This document shows positions 33,249 through 41,962 of a DNA stretch of 64,000 nt, one piece after another. How positions within the stretch are numbered: position 1 is the stretch's first letter; every line of letters starts with the position of its first letter. The position numbers were made by a program, and so were the translations under genes. The DNA lies in assembly GCA_020634495.1 (NCBI GenBank), contig JACKBR010000005.1:62001-126000 (forward strand), read 5' to 3'. The stretch comes from Ardenticatenaceae bacterium (GTDB taxonomy: Bacteria; Chloroflexota; Anaerolineae; Promineifilales; Promineifilaceae). Below the pieces are notes generated by a model. That model saw only the letters and a list, made by a program, of their open reading frames with translations. It was not told where the DNA came from and did no database searches.

Positions 33249-36014
33249 ATGATCCGACTTTCAATCCGTCACCTACTGCGCCATTGGCGTATGAACCTGA
33301 TTGTCCTGCTGGGGCTGGTGCTGGCGGCTGCCTTTTTGGCCGGGCTGCCCACCTATGCCACGGCGATTGCCGGGCGCAGCCTGCGGCAGCAAATCGACAG
33401 CGCTATTGTGTCGGCGCGCAACATTGAGGTGACGGGGGCGGGCATGAATGCGGCCGTTTACGGTCAGCTTGAAGATTATTTAGGCGACTTGCTGCTGCGC
33501 CGCGTGGAAGTGCAAACATCTGGGCAAGGGTTTTTGGATTCGGCGCTGTTCCGCAATGAAGAAGAACTGCGTTTTGCCGAATTCATGCGCTACCAGGCGT
33601 GGACCTTGAGCAATTTAAACCAGGACGTGACGCTGGTAGACGGCCGTTGGCCCAGCCATATCCAACCCAATCCCAACAGCTTTACCACCATTATTGAAGG
33701 TGTGGTTGGCCAGACCACCATTGAAAACCTGACCTTTGATCAAAGCGCCGGGGAAGTTTTTAAGGTAGAGACGCTGCAAATAGGCGACCAGATCCGCAGC
33801 GAGGATGGCAGCTTCCGCATCAATATTGTGGGGGTGGTGCAGCCCAACGATCCAGAAAATGATGCCTGGTGGGATGATTTACGGCCGTTTGAATTTGAAC
33901 GCGCCGCCCTCAACGGCCCCAACCAGCCAGAAACAGTCACCCTGCCGCTCATTGTGGCCCCGCAAACCATGTCAGATATTTTGGGCGGCGGCGAACGCAG
34001 CTGGCGGCTGCTGCTTGATTCCAGCAAAGTCACCGTCAACAACGTGGACCAGGTGCAGGCCAACCTGAGCAATGCCATCTCCGATTTGCGCGTGAATATT
34101 GAGACAGGTCTGCTGCTCATCATCGATCAATACCAAACCGCGCTGGCCAATGCCCAGGTAACGCTCTTTTTGCTCACGGTGCAGTCGCTCATTTTTGTGC
34201 TGTACACGGTCGCCATGATCAGCTCCTTTTTGCTGGATCAGTCGCGGGGAGTTTTGGCAACGTTGGTGGGTCGTGGGTTTAACGGCCGTCAGATTACCCA
34301 ACTGTTTGCTATCCAGGGCTTTCTGCTGGCAATTTTGGCGGCAGCCTTAGGCCCGTTGGCGGCACGAGGGCTGCTAACTATTTGGGGCAGCGCCACAAAT
34401 ACGGTGGTGCCCGCGGCGTTGGCGGCTGAATCCTGGCTGCTGTCGCTGTTGGCCGCAGGCTTTAGCTGGCTGACGCTGGTGGTTGCCATTTACGGCGGCA
34501 CACGCAGCAACATTTTAGACTGGCAGCAGCAGATGGCCCGACCAGATACACGCGCTGGCTGGCAAAAATATTATGTGGATATTTTCCTATTGGTGTTGGG
34601 CGGGCTCATTTACTGGCAGCTGCGCGACACGGGCACGGTGGTGGCGCAGCTGGCCCAAAATGAGGCGCTGGCTGCCGCTGGCGTCTCTGACCCGCTGCTG
34701 CTGCTGGGGCCGTCGCTGCTGCTCATTGCTGTGGCCCTCATCTTCTTGCGGATTTTCCCCTATCTGCTGCGCTTAGCTTCCTGGTGGGCCAACCGGGTGC
34801 GCGGCCTCATTTTGCCGTTTGGTTTGGCCAAGCTGGCGCGGGACCCGGTGGGGCCTAGCCGGGTGGTGCTGCTCATTAGCCTGGCGGCGGGGCTGACGCT
34901 GTTTGCCAACCTGTTTGATTATTCGCTCAGCGTGCGGCAGGCGGAGATTGCTCATTACAACACGGGGGCGGATATTCGCGTGGGGCTGCCAATTGACGCG
35001 GGGGCGGCAGAAGTGGAAGCGTTGGCCAGTTTGGCTGGTGTGGAAGCGGCGTCACAGGTTTATTACAACGGCCGTTCCCGCCTGGCTACTAATTTGGGGC
35101 AACAAATACAATTGGTGGCCATCGATCCGGCCACGCTGCCGCAGGTGAGCCGCTATGCCCCGTTTATTAGCGGGGTCACGCTGGCAGACGTGATGCCTGC
35201 CGTACAAGGACGCGGCGAGGGCGGGGCAATTCCGGCTGTCTTTTCACGAGATGCTCCACCCAACAACAAGCAAATTGGCGACCAGATTCAGTATGTGGTG
35301 GGCACGCATCGCGTCACTTTTGAAGTGCGCGGCATCATCAGCAATTTTCCGCTGCTGTCTGACCGTTTTTTCATTACAGACCTGGCCGCCATTGAAGAAG
35401 CGGTGAATTTGCCGACGCTAAGTGAGCCGTGGGTTGGCCAGCGGCAGGTGTGGCTGGCGGTAGAGCCAGGGCAGCACGCGGCGGTGATCGAGCAGTTGGC
35501 CAATGGTGCGGGGCCGTTTGGCAGCACTGTTTTGGCAGATGCGGCCGCGACGGAAGCCGAGCTGCGCTCAAATTTGGTGGCGCAAGAAACGCTGGGCGCA
35601 TTTGAGCTGAATGCGATTACTCTGGCTACGTTGAGCGTGGCGGTCTTTTTGCTGGTTCACTTTTTTGCCGCCCGCCAGCGCCTGTATGAGTTTAGCCTGC
35701 TGCGGGCCACCGGGCTGGCCACGCGGCAGCTGCTGGGACTGCTGACGCTGGAAGGGGTGATTATGATGGCGCTGGGGCTGCTGGCGGGCAGCGGCATTGG
35801 GACAGGGTTGGCAATCATTATGCGGCCGTTTCTGTCCAGGGTGTTGGCAACGGCCGTTGGCGGCGACGCCATCCGCCAAATTGTGGTCAACTGGCCAGAG
35901 ATTTTTAGTTTGTACGGCCTGCTGGTTGGCTTTTATGGACTGGCGCTGCTGCTGCTGCTCTTCTTCCTGGTGCGGGCAGGCATTCATCGCGCCCTGCGGA
36001 TTGGGGAGGAATAA
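33249..36014 (+). CDS. Second FtsX/MacB-like ABC permease, 921 residues
   Basis: It has the same architecture as the upstream permease: N-terminal helix (MNLIVLLGLVLAAAFLAGLP), large outer domain, central FtsX cluster (SLIFVLYTVAMISSFLLDQS, then GVLATLVGRGFNGRQITQLF), outer domain, and a C-terminal FtsX unit (FSLLRATGLATRQLLGLL). It is shorter and divergent, so the two are paralogues that probably form a heterodimeric transporter. They would be energised by the ATPase encoded next. The gap to the ATPase contains a CACAGAG hairpin element. Confidence 0.83.
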   Translation: MIRLSIRHLLRHWRMNLIVLLGLVLAAAFLAGLPTYATAIAGRSLRQQIDSAIVSARNIEVTGAGMNAAVYGQLEDYLGDLLLRRVEVQTSGQGFLDSALFRNEEELRFAEFMRYQAWTLSNLNQDVTLVDGRWPSHIQPNPNSFTTIIEGVVGQTTIENLTFDQSAGEVFKVETLQIGDQIRSEDGSFRINIVGVVQPNDPENDAWWDDLRPFEFERAALNGPNQPETVTLPLIVAPQTMSDILGGGERSWRLLLDSSKVTVNNVDQVQANLSNAISDLRVNIETGLLLIIDQYQTALANAQVTLFLLTVQSLIFVLYTVAMISSFLLDQSRGVLATLVGRGFNGRQITQLFAIQGFLLAILAAALGPLAARGLLTIWGSATNTVVPAALAAESWLLSLLAAGFSWLTLVVAIYGGTRSNILDWQQQMARPDTRAGWQKYYVDIFLLVLGGLIYWQLRDTGTVVAQLAQNEALAAAGVSDPLLLLGPSLLLIAVALIFLRIFPYLLRLASWWANRVRGLILPFGLAKLARDPVGPSRVVLLISLAAGLTLFANLFDYSLSVRQAEIAHYNTGADIRVGLPIDAGAAEVEALASLAGVEAASQVYYNGRSRLATNLGQQIQLVAIDPATLPQVSRYAPFISGVTLADVMPAVQGRGEGGAIPAVFSRDAPPNNKQIGDQIQYVVGTHRVTFEVRGIISNFPLLSDRFFITDLAAIEEAVNLPTLSEPWVGQRQVWLAVEPGQHAAVIEQLANGAGPFGSTVLADAAATEAELRSNLVAQETLGAFELNAITLATLSVAVFLLVHFFAARQRLYEFSLLRATGLATRQLLGLLTLEGVIMMALGLLAGSGIGTGLAIIMRPFLSRVLATAVGGDAIRQIVVNWPEIFSLYGLLVGFYGLALLLLLFFLVRAGIHRALRIGEE

Positions 36015-36017
36015 AAG

Positions 36018-36125
36018 CGTGACACAGAGTTACGTAGAGAAGCCACAGAGAAACACAGAGAAGGGGAGGGTTTTCTCATTTTTCTCCGTGAAACTCTGCG
36101 CAATCTCTGTGTCCCTCTGTGTTCC
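36018..36125. repeat. CACAGAG iterated-word hairpin inside the operon
   Basis: Repeated ACACAGAG and AGAAGCCACAGAG words face GAAACTCTGCG, ATCTCTGTGTCC and CTCTGTGTTCC. The element fills the permease-ATPase gap without an obvious terminator T-run. Confidence 0.6.
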
Positions 36126-36146
36126 TGGTTTTTAATAGAGGCATTT

Positions 36147-37841
36147 ATGTCAACTGATTCGTTTATTTATTGCGACAACTTAGTCAAAATTTATAAGGTA
36201 GCCGACCTGGAAGTCGTAGCGCTGCAAGGGCTAGATTTGGCCGTAGAAAAAGGCGAGATGATGGCCCTGGTTGGCGCTTCCGGTTCGGGCAAATCGACCT
36301 TGCTCAACGTGATTGGCGGGCTGGATGAACCCAGCGCAGGCAAGATTAGCGTGAACGGCCAGGATTTGCTGAAAATTTCGGACAAAGACCGGGTAACGTA
36401 CAAGCGCAGCACGGTGGGTTTTGTCTGGCAGCAGCCAGCCCGGAACCTGCTGCCGTACCTGACGGCGCAGGAAAACGTGGAGCTGCCCATGATGCTGGCC
36501 GGGGGCAGCGCCAGACAGCGACGCGAGCGGGCAATGGAGCTGCTAGAAATGGTCAACCTATCAGACCGGGCGGACTTTCGGCCCGACCGTTTGTCTGGCG
36601 GGCAGCAGCAGCGCGTGGCGCTGGCCATTGCCCTGGCCAACAATCCGCCGCTTCTGCTGGCAGATGAACCAACTGGCCAGGTCGATTCGGCCTCATCGGA
36701 CGAGATTTTTGCTGCGCTGCGCCGCATTAACCAGACCTACGGCACCACGATTGTGATTGTGACGCACGATCAGCGGGTGGCCAACAAGGTGGACCGGGTG
36801 GTGGCGATTCGTGACGGCCGTACCAGCTCAGAAATCCGGCGCGAAGTGGACATTTCCAGCGGCGAACTGCAAGAAGAAGAGTGGGTGATTCTGGATCGGG
36901 CAGGCCGCTTGCAGCTGCCCCAGCCCTACATTGAAAACCTGGAGATGAAAAACCGGGTGAAGGTGCGGCTAGAAGAAGAGCATCTGTCGGTGTGGCCGGA
37001 GGTAAACAAGGCGCTGGCCGCGGCCCAAGACCAGGCTGACGGTGGCACTTTTTGGCGGCCACCACGCTCGGATGGCACCGCTGCCCCGGAGGCAAAACCA
37101 ACCAGTGCGGTGCATCATCACCCATTAGCGCAGCGGCAAACGGCCGTCTCCGTACAAGACCTCACGCGCATCTACAAGGTTGGCGCGGAGGATGTGATTG
37201 CGGTGCAAAACGTTAGCCTGAACATCCCCCAGGGGGTGATGGCCACGGTGAAAGGGCCATCTGGCTCTGGCAAGACGACGCTGCTGAACCACATTGCCGG
37301 ACTGGATGAGCCAACCGAGGGAGAGATTGTGATTGCGGAACGGCCGTTGGCCAAAATGAGCGAGCGGGAGCGGATTAACCTACGCCGCCATGAAATTGGT
37401 TTTGTTTTCCAGACGTTTGGCCTGCTGCCCTTTTTGAGCGCCCGGGAAAACATCGAAGCGCCGCTGCGGCTGGTGAAGGCCAGCGCCAAAGAGCGCAAGC
37501 AGCGGGTGGATGAGGTGCTGGAGCTGGTGAAGCTGTCGGCACGGGCCAGCCACCGCACCTACGAGCTGTCCGGCGGGGAGCAGCAGCGCATTGCCCTGGC
37601 GCGGGCGCTGGCCAACAAGCCGTCGCTCATCCTGGCCGATGAGCCAACGGGCCAGCTGGACACAGCCACGGGCTACGCCATCATCGCCTTGCTGCGCTCA
37701 ATTGTGGAGGAAACGGGCGTCACCGTGCTCATAGCCAGCCACGACCCGAAGGTGATTGAGGCAGTGGATTTGGTGTACGTGCTGGAAGACGGCCGTTTGA
37801 TGGAGACAATTGAGCAGGTAGGGGGAAAGGTGCCTGCATGA
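36147..37841 (+). CDS. Fused tandem ABC ATPase (two LolD/MacB-type nucleotide-binding domains)
   Basis: The 564-residue protein holds two complete ABC domains. The first has Walker [10 protein letters not shown], signature LSGGQQQRV, Walker [14 protein letters not shown] and an H-loop VTHDQ. The second, after a linker of about 80 residues, has [30 protein letters not shown] and SHDPK. All catalytic motifs are intact in both. MacB/LolD-type ATPases are normally separate 220-residue chains that dimerise; here the dimer is one polypeptide, matching two unequal permeases. AGAGGCATTT precedes the ATG. Confidence 0.92.
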   Translation: MSTDSFIYCDNLVKIYKVADLEVVALQGLDLAVEKGEMMALVGASGSGKSTLLNVIGGLDEPSAGKISVNGQDLLKISDKDRVTYKRSTVGFVWQQPARNLLPYLTAQENVELPMMLAGGSARQRRERAMELLEMVNLSDRADFRPDRLSGGQQQRVALAIALANNPPLLLADEPTGQVDSASSDEIFAALRRINQTYGTTIVIVTHDQRVANKVDRVVAIRDGRTSSEIRREVDISSGELQEEEWVILDRAGRLQLPQPYIENLEMKNRVKVRLEEEHLSVWPEVNKALAAAQDQADGGTFWRPPRSDGTAAPEAKPTSAVHHHPLAQRQTAVSVQDLTRIYKVGAEDVIAVQNVSLNIPQGVMATVKGPSGSGKTTLLNHIAGLDEPTEGEIVIAERPLAKMSERERINLRRHEIGFVFQTFGLLPFLSARENIEAPLRLVKASAKERKQRVDEVLELVKLSARASHRTYELSGGEQQRIALARALANKPSLILADEPTGQLDTATGYAIIALLRSIVEETGVTVLIASHDPKVIEAVDLVYVLEDGRLMETIEQVGGKVPA

Positions 37842-37844
37842 TCT

Positions 37845-38063
37845 TGTCATTCTGACCGAAGGGAAGAATCCCTCTGAGGTTTGTCTTGTAAAGGCTGTGC
37901 CTGCAATTGGCCATGCGCTAAGGGATGCTTCGCTGCGCTCAACATGACAAGTTCCACCTGTCATTCTGACCGCAGGGAAGAATCCCTTTGAGGTTTGTCT
38001 TGTAAGGGCTGTGCCTGCGATTGGCTGGGCGCTAAGGGATGCTTTGTTGCTCTCAGCAAGACA
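37845..38063. repeat. Two tandem copies of a 105-bp TGTCAT...GACA element
   Basis: Copies at 37845-37949 and 37959-38063 have equal length, about 85-90% identity by eye, and the same ends: TGTCATTCTGACCG at the left and ATGACA or AAGACA at the right. The left segment GGGAAGAATCCC and the right AGGGATGCTTCGCTG are partly complementary, as in small MITE-like repeats. They fill the gap downstream of the ABC operon. No coding capacity is evident. Confidence 0.7.
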
Positions 38064-38143
38064 AATGGTAGGCAAGGGCGTACCTGTTTTTGCGAACCGC
38101 TGGCGGTAAACCCCAGGACTCCCAGAAGAACAGAAGCCAGAAA

Positions 38144-39085
38144 TCAGAAATCGAAAATGGAGAAATATGCAGTAACCCGAAAACCAACGAAATCAAATCT
38201 GTAGTTTGGGCCATCGTCACCCCGATACGTAACGCGGCTTTGCTCCTGATTTTCAAAAAACGACCCCCCACGCAATACACAGAATTTTTCTTTTTCATCA
38301 ACCCAACTATATGTCCACTCACAAACATTTCCACTCATATCCACACAGCCATAAGGGCTGTCACCAAATGGTGAATAGTAGCCAACTGGGGTGGTTGCAC
38401 CAATTCCCGCTTCCAGGGTGTTGCAGTAAGGTCTCCACTCATTACCCCAGGGGTATTCGCGGCCATCCTGTCCTCGCGCTGCTTTTTCCCATTGTTGTTC
38501 TGTGGGCAATTGTAGACCAGCCCATTGTGCGTAAGCTACCACATCGTACCACGAAACCGAAACAACTGGATGGTTTGCCAGCTTCGGTGGATATTTTCCA
38601 TTTTCCCACCAAGTAACAGGCGGTTTATATCCTATATCCACTACAAATTTGGCATAGTGGGCATTGGTCACGGGCGTTTTGGCTATCCAAAAATTTGGCA
38701 GAAATTTTAGTTCCTTTTCCTCGCCGTACAAAAACTCTCCGGCTGGAATCAGCAGCATTTCCAGTCCGGTTTTTTCGTGAATGAAGCTTTTGGGGGTGCC
38801 CGCAGGTGCATCTTTTTGCATTGCCGCGCTGCCATCTGAAAATGAGGGCCAGGCCACATTGGGGCGATGATCAACTGCTTCATTCAGCAACCGGGGCAGT
38901 TCACCGCGCCGCTGGAGGTATTCAATGAGGCCGTGCATTTTGGTAGTGCGGGTGTCGCCGGGAAGCTCTTCGTATTCCAGGCCCAGGTCAAAGCAAAGCA
39001 CGCGCAGTTCATCCAGGCTAAAGTGCTGGATGAGCAGCTTGCGGAGTTGGGTTAGTTTTTGGCGGTTGGGGTCTGCACTGGTCAT
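38144..39085 (-). CDS. EAD-like domain fused to formylglycine-generating-enzyme-fold domain (paralogue 1)
   Basis: The 313-residue protein has two parts. Residues 8-68 (LRKLLIQHFSLDELRVLCFD, then LGLEYEELPG) resemble an effector-associated domain (EAD7-type by memory), a death-like adaptor found in bacterial conflict systems. Residues 95-305 are an FGE-sulfatase/C-type-lectin-fold domain (MLLIPAGEFLYG, then PVTNAHYAKFV, LPTEQQWEKAARG, DMSGNVCEWTYSW and VLRGGSFF). The catalytic cysteine pair of true FGE enzymes is not evident. The C-terminal segment between RGG and GFRV differs strongly from its neighbour. TAAAAT lies 7 nt before the ATG. Confidence 0.8.
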   Translation of the reverse strand: MTSADPNRQKLTQLRKLLIQHFSLDELRVLCFDLGLEYEELPGDTRTTKMHGLIEYLQRRGELPRLLNEAVDHRPNVAWPSFSDGSAAMQKDAPAGTPKSFIHEKTGLEMLLIPAGEFLYGEEKELKFLPNFWIAKTPVTNAHYAKFVVDIGYKPPVTWWENGKYPPKLANHPVVSVSWYDVVAYAQWAGLQLPTEQQWEKAARGQDGREYPWGNEWRPYCNTLEAGIGATTPVGYYSPFGDSPYGCVDMSGNVCEWTYSWVDEKEKFCVLRGGSFFENQEQSRVTYRGDDGPNYRFDFVGFRVTAYFSIFDF

Positions 39086-39092
39086 ACGGCAA

Positions 39093-39098
39093 ATTTTA
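39093..39098 (-). promoter_or_regulatory. -10 box directly before FGE paralogue 1
   Basis: TAAAAT on the minus strand ends 7 nt before the ATG at 39085. No -35 at the right distance is obvious. Confidence 0.35.
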
Positions 39099-39142
39099 GC
39101 ACACTCTTTAGCACAATCGTGACAACGTGGTGAAGATCAAGT

Positions 39143-40081
39143 TTATTGCGTAGGCATCGTGGATAAAACGACACGAAAACCGAAACCGTAAAACCTGAAG
39201 TAAGGATCGTACATGTAGCGGAGATTCACTCGTGCGCTCCAATAATTGAAGAACCATGCGCCACCACGCAGCACACGCCATTCTTTTTCTTTATCCCACC
39301 AGCTATCTGTCCATTCCCATACATTGCCAGCCATGTCCTCACAACCAAATGGACTATCACCAAATGGTGAATAGTAGCCCACAGGCGTTGTGGTGCCGTA
39401 ACCGGCTTCCTCTGTGTTGCAGTATGGCTTCCATTCATTCCCCCAGGGGTATTCACGTCCATCGTTTCCGCGAGCGGCTTTTTCCCACTGTTGCTCAGTC
39501 GGTAAATCTAATCCAGCCCATAGGGCAAATAGCGCTGCGTCGTTCCAACTAACCCACACAACTGGATGAAGGGCTAGTTTTGGCGGACTTATCCCATTTT
39601 TCCAATGTTTGGGTGGTTCATGCCCTGAATCCTGCACAAATCGGGCATAGTGGGCGTTTGTCACGGGCGTCTTTGCTATCCAATAACCCGGCAAAAACGC
39701 TGGCTGCTTCTCCTCACCAAACAAAAACACACCCGGTGGAATAAAAATCATTTCCAGGCTGCTTCTTTCATGGACAAAGTTTCTAGACTGATCTTGATTC
39801 AATAGGCCAGGCTCTGAAATGGAACTTTTGCTAGGGAAACTTGGCCAAGCAACAGAAGGCCGCTGCTCATTAACTTCGGCCAATAATTTACGCATTTCGA
39901 CACGCCGGAAGAGGTATTCGATGAGGCTGTGCATTTTGGTGGTGCGGGTGCTTCCGGGCAGTTCTTCGTATTCCAGGCCCAGATCAAAGCAAAGCACGCG
40001 CAGTTCATCCATGCTAAAGTGCTGGATGAGCAGCTTGCGCAGTTGAGTTAGTTGTTGGCGGTTAGGATCTGCACCGATCAT
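39143..40081 (-). CDS. EAD-like domain fused to FGE-fold domain (paralogue 2)
   Basis: This 312-residue tandem paralogue of the gene just downstream has a nearly identical N-terminal adaptor (LRKLLIQHFSMDELRVLCFD, then LGLEYEELPGSTRTTKM) and an FGE fold (MIFIPPGVFLFG, then PVTNAHYARFVQ, LPTEQQWEKAARG, DMAGNVWEWTDSW). The last 40 residues have the frame LRGG(A)W...R...R...P..R....GFRV with aromatic-rich variable positions (FFNYWSA, YMYD, YF, FYGF). It has its own leaderless-type promoter and is divergent from the TspO-like gene. Together the pair looks like a binding/adaptor module whose partner effector is elsewhere. Confidence 0.8.
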   Translation of the reverse strand: MIGADPNRQQLTQLRKLLIQHFSMDELRVLCFDLGLEYEELPGSTRTTKMHSLIEYLFRRVEMRKLLAEVNEQRPSVAWPSFPSKSSISEPGLLNQDQSRNFVHERSSLEMIFIPPGVFLFGEEKQPAFLPGYWIAKTPVTNAHYARFVQDSGHEPPKHWKNGISPPKLALHPVVWVSWNDAALFALWAGLDLPTEQQWEKAARGNDGREYPWGNEWKPYCNTEEAGYGTTTPVGYYSPFGDSPFGCEDMAGNVWEWTDSWWDKEKEWRVLRGGAWFFNYWSARVNLRYMYDPYFRFYGFGFRVVLSTMPTQ

Positions 40082-40087
40082 GGGGAA

Positions 40088-40093
40088 ATTTTA
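40088..40093 (-). promoter_or_regulatory. -10 box directly before FGE paralogue 2
   Basis: TAAAAT on the minus strand ends exactly 6 nt before the ATG at 40081. CTGACA lies 15 nt further upstream. Confidence 0.45.
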
Positions 40094-40175
40094 GCATAAA
40101 TTGTTTGTGTCAGTCGCTTAAATCTGGGCAGACACAGAGATTTGCCCCTACAAGCGCGGATTTCTGTGCAATACG

Positions 40176-40204
40176 TTGACAAGTGGGGTAAAAACCTGTA
40201 CAAT
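40176..40204 (+). promoter_or_regulatory. Leaderless sigma-70 promoter of the TspO-like gene
   Basis: TTGACA (40176-40181), a 17-nt spacer and TACAAT (40199-40204) are followed after exactly 6 nt by the ATG at 40211. This is the clearest leaderless arrangement in the window. Confidence 0.75.
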
Positions 40205-40210
40205 ATTGGC

Positions 40211-41020
40211 ATGGACACACAAAAATCGCTCTCAAAAACTGTACAAATCGTGAACATCGTGGCGTTTGTTGCGGTGTTGACGGTTAATTTCTTATCGAAT
40301 TGGCTGCCGCTGAACGGCCGTACCGCTGAACAAATCTCCGATGCACTGCCATCCTACTTTACCCCGGCGGGTTATACTTTCTCCATTTGGGGGTTGATCT
40401 ACCTGGCGCTGCTGGGCTTTATTGTTTACCAGGCATTGCCAGCCGGACGCAGCAACCCGCTGGTAGGTAAAATCGGCTGGGGGTTTGTGGTCACCAGCGT
40501 AGCCAATGCCGCCTGGCTTTTTGCCTGGCACTATGGGGCCTACGTGCTTTCCGTGCTGATCATGCTCAGCCTGTTGGTCACGCTCATTGCGATCTATCGC
40601 CGACTGGAAATTGGGCAACCAAATCCGGCGCTTTCCTTGGCAGACAAGCTGCTGGTGCAGTTTCCCTTTAGCCTTTACCTGGGCTGGATTACCGTGGCCA
40701 CAATTGCCAACACGGCCAGCGTACTCAACTATTTGGGCTGGGACGGCTTTGGCCTTGCCGAACCAACCTGGGCTGCCATCATGATGCTGGTGGCCGTGGT
40801 GGTGGCTGGGCTGCTGCTATTTAAGCGGCGCAATCTAGCGTATGCGGCCGTTTTGGTTTGGGCGCTGTTTGGCATCCGTGCGGCTCAGTCTGATGTGGCT
40901 GTGGTGGCCAATACGGCCGTTATCGCTGCCGCTCTTATTGCAATTTTAGCTTTGGCCGGTTACTGGCGAACCCGGACGGTTTCATCACACCCCCTCACAC
41001 CTTCCCCCCAACGGGCCTAA
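40211..41020 (+). CDS. TspO/MBR-related tryptophan-rich membrane protein
   Basis: The 269-residue integral membrane protein has about eight hydrophobic segments. The segment FTPAGYTFSIWGLIYLALLG followed by FIVYQALP and AWLFAWHYGAYVLSV fits the TspO/MBR-related tryptophan-rich family, with a C-terminal extension. Family members bind porphyrins or act as sensors, but this long branch is uncharacterised. I chose the ATG at 40211 because the promoter at 40176-40204 lies inside the longer frame that begins at 40142. Confidence 0.75.
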   Translation: MDTQKSLSKTVQIVNIVAFVAVLTVNFLSNWLPLNGRTAEQISDALPSYFTPAGYTFSIWGLIYLALLGFIVYQALPAGRSNPLVGKIGWGFVVTSVANAAWLFAWHYGAYVLSVLIMLSLLVTLIAIYRRLEIGQPNPALSLADKLLVQFPFSLYLGWITVATIANTASVLNYLGWDGFGLAEPTWAAIMMLVAVVVAGLLLFKRRNLAYAAVLVWALFGIRAAQSDVAVVANTAVIAAALIAILALAGYWRTRTVSSHPLTPSPQRA

Positions 41021-41024
41021 TTCT

Positions 41025-41666
41025 CTAAAAATATGCCGATTCATGCAGCGCTGGTTGGTACCCCTGCGCCAGCGCTGCCGTCGTTGATGGCGGTGTTAGC
41101 ACCGCTGCTTGTTTACCTCTGGGTCGGGAGAGGGGGGAGCCATACCCGGCTGGCTGCCAGGGCAGCAGGGCATCTTCCCACACCAGATACGGCCGTTCCT
41201 GCCATAAGATAAATGTGCCGTTGGGGAGTGTGTCTAAAACGGCCGTGTATGTTTTTTTCTTTCTGTCTTTAATGTAGAACGCCTTCGTTAGCCTCTCCAC
41301 ATGCAGCATCTTATCCATCTCGCCAGCCCTGACTGAATGGCCAAAACCAAATTGCGGATTGCCCACCAGCCAGGCCGCCCGGAACGCTTCGGCGGCTGGC
41401 CGTCTGCATTCAAAACAGGGGCGATGCCCCGCCGCCAAAGCCGTGGCCTCATCCAAAAAGAACAGCTCCGTGTAGTTGCCCGGCTGCATCACCTGTCGCT
41501 GTCGCCCTTTGAAGCTGAGTAGGCAGATAATCCACGCTTTGTGGGCAAATGGCTTCACAATTTCCTGCTGATCATTATGTAAAATGCCGCGATTTCCCAT
41601 AAACGTGCCACGGGTAGCGCTGGCAATAATGTTCCCCTCTGGCGTTACGCGATTTTGCTTGGCCAT
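41025..41666 (-). CDS. Conserved hypothetical protein with HRPCxxCR motif
   Basis: The 213-residue protein is not assigned to a family. It contains RGTFMGNRGILHNDQQEIVK at the N-terminus and AAGHRPCFECRRPAAEAFRA in the middle; the latter resembles the zinc-binding motif of Ada-type domains (RPCxRCRP) but offers only two cysteines. No signal peptide or membrane segment is present. GGAGGG precedes the ATG. It converges on the TspO-like gene with 4 nt between the stops. Confidence 0.6.
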   Translation of the reverse strand: MAKQNRVTPEGNIIASATRGTFMGNRGILHNDQQEIVKPFAHKAWIICLLSFKGRQRQVMQPGNYTELFFLDEATALAAGHRPCFECRRPAAEAFRAAWLVGNPQFGFGHSVRAGEMDKMLHVERLTKAFYIKDRKKKTYTAVLDTLPNGTFILWQERPYLVWEDALLPWQPAGYGSPLSRPRGKQAAVLTPPSTTAALAQGYQPALHESAYF

Positions 41667-41692
41667 ATTGCCCTCCTTCGAAAATAAAAAAA

Positions 41693-41775
41693 CGGAACAC
41701 AGAGCTACACAGAGAATGCGCAGAGTTACACAGAGAAAAAGAGATAATCTGCGCCAATCTGCGTAATCTGCGGAT
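41693..41775. repeat. CACAGAG/ATCTGCG iterated-word spacer
   Basis: Words ACACAGAGCTACACAGAG and GCAGAGTTACACAGAG are followed by AATCTGCGCCAATCTGCG and TAATCTGCGGATT. It is related to the elements at 23826 and 36018 but lacks a full facing arm, so it may be a half-element. Confidence 0.5.
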
Positions 41776-41962
41776 TTTCATTCATGGTGTTGAGCCTGCG
41801 CTCATGTCGTCTCCTTCAGAAAAAGTTTTTTCACCGGAGTAATCCCGGGAAGGATACACTTGTTTTTGCAGGAAAACACGGCCGTTTTCTCGTTCAACAT
41901 GATACGCGGGTCCAGTTAGTAGTAAATGTGTGTATCGTAATTTTGTATTGAGGGAGAAGACA

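Noticed and set aside
37845..38063. CRISPR array
   Set aside because: There are only two 105-bp copies with a 9-nt gap and no cas genes in the window.
38144..40081. Complete diversity-generating retroelement
   Set aside because: No reverse transcriptase, accessory protein or template repeat is present here; only target-like genes are seen, so it is reported as a hypothesis.
21405..40081. MoxR-VWA pair and EAD-FGE genes as one conflict system
   Set aside because: They are separated by about 14 kb of unrelated operons on different strands, and the MoxR/VWA pair is of CoxE type and broken.
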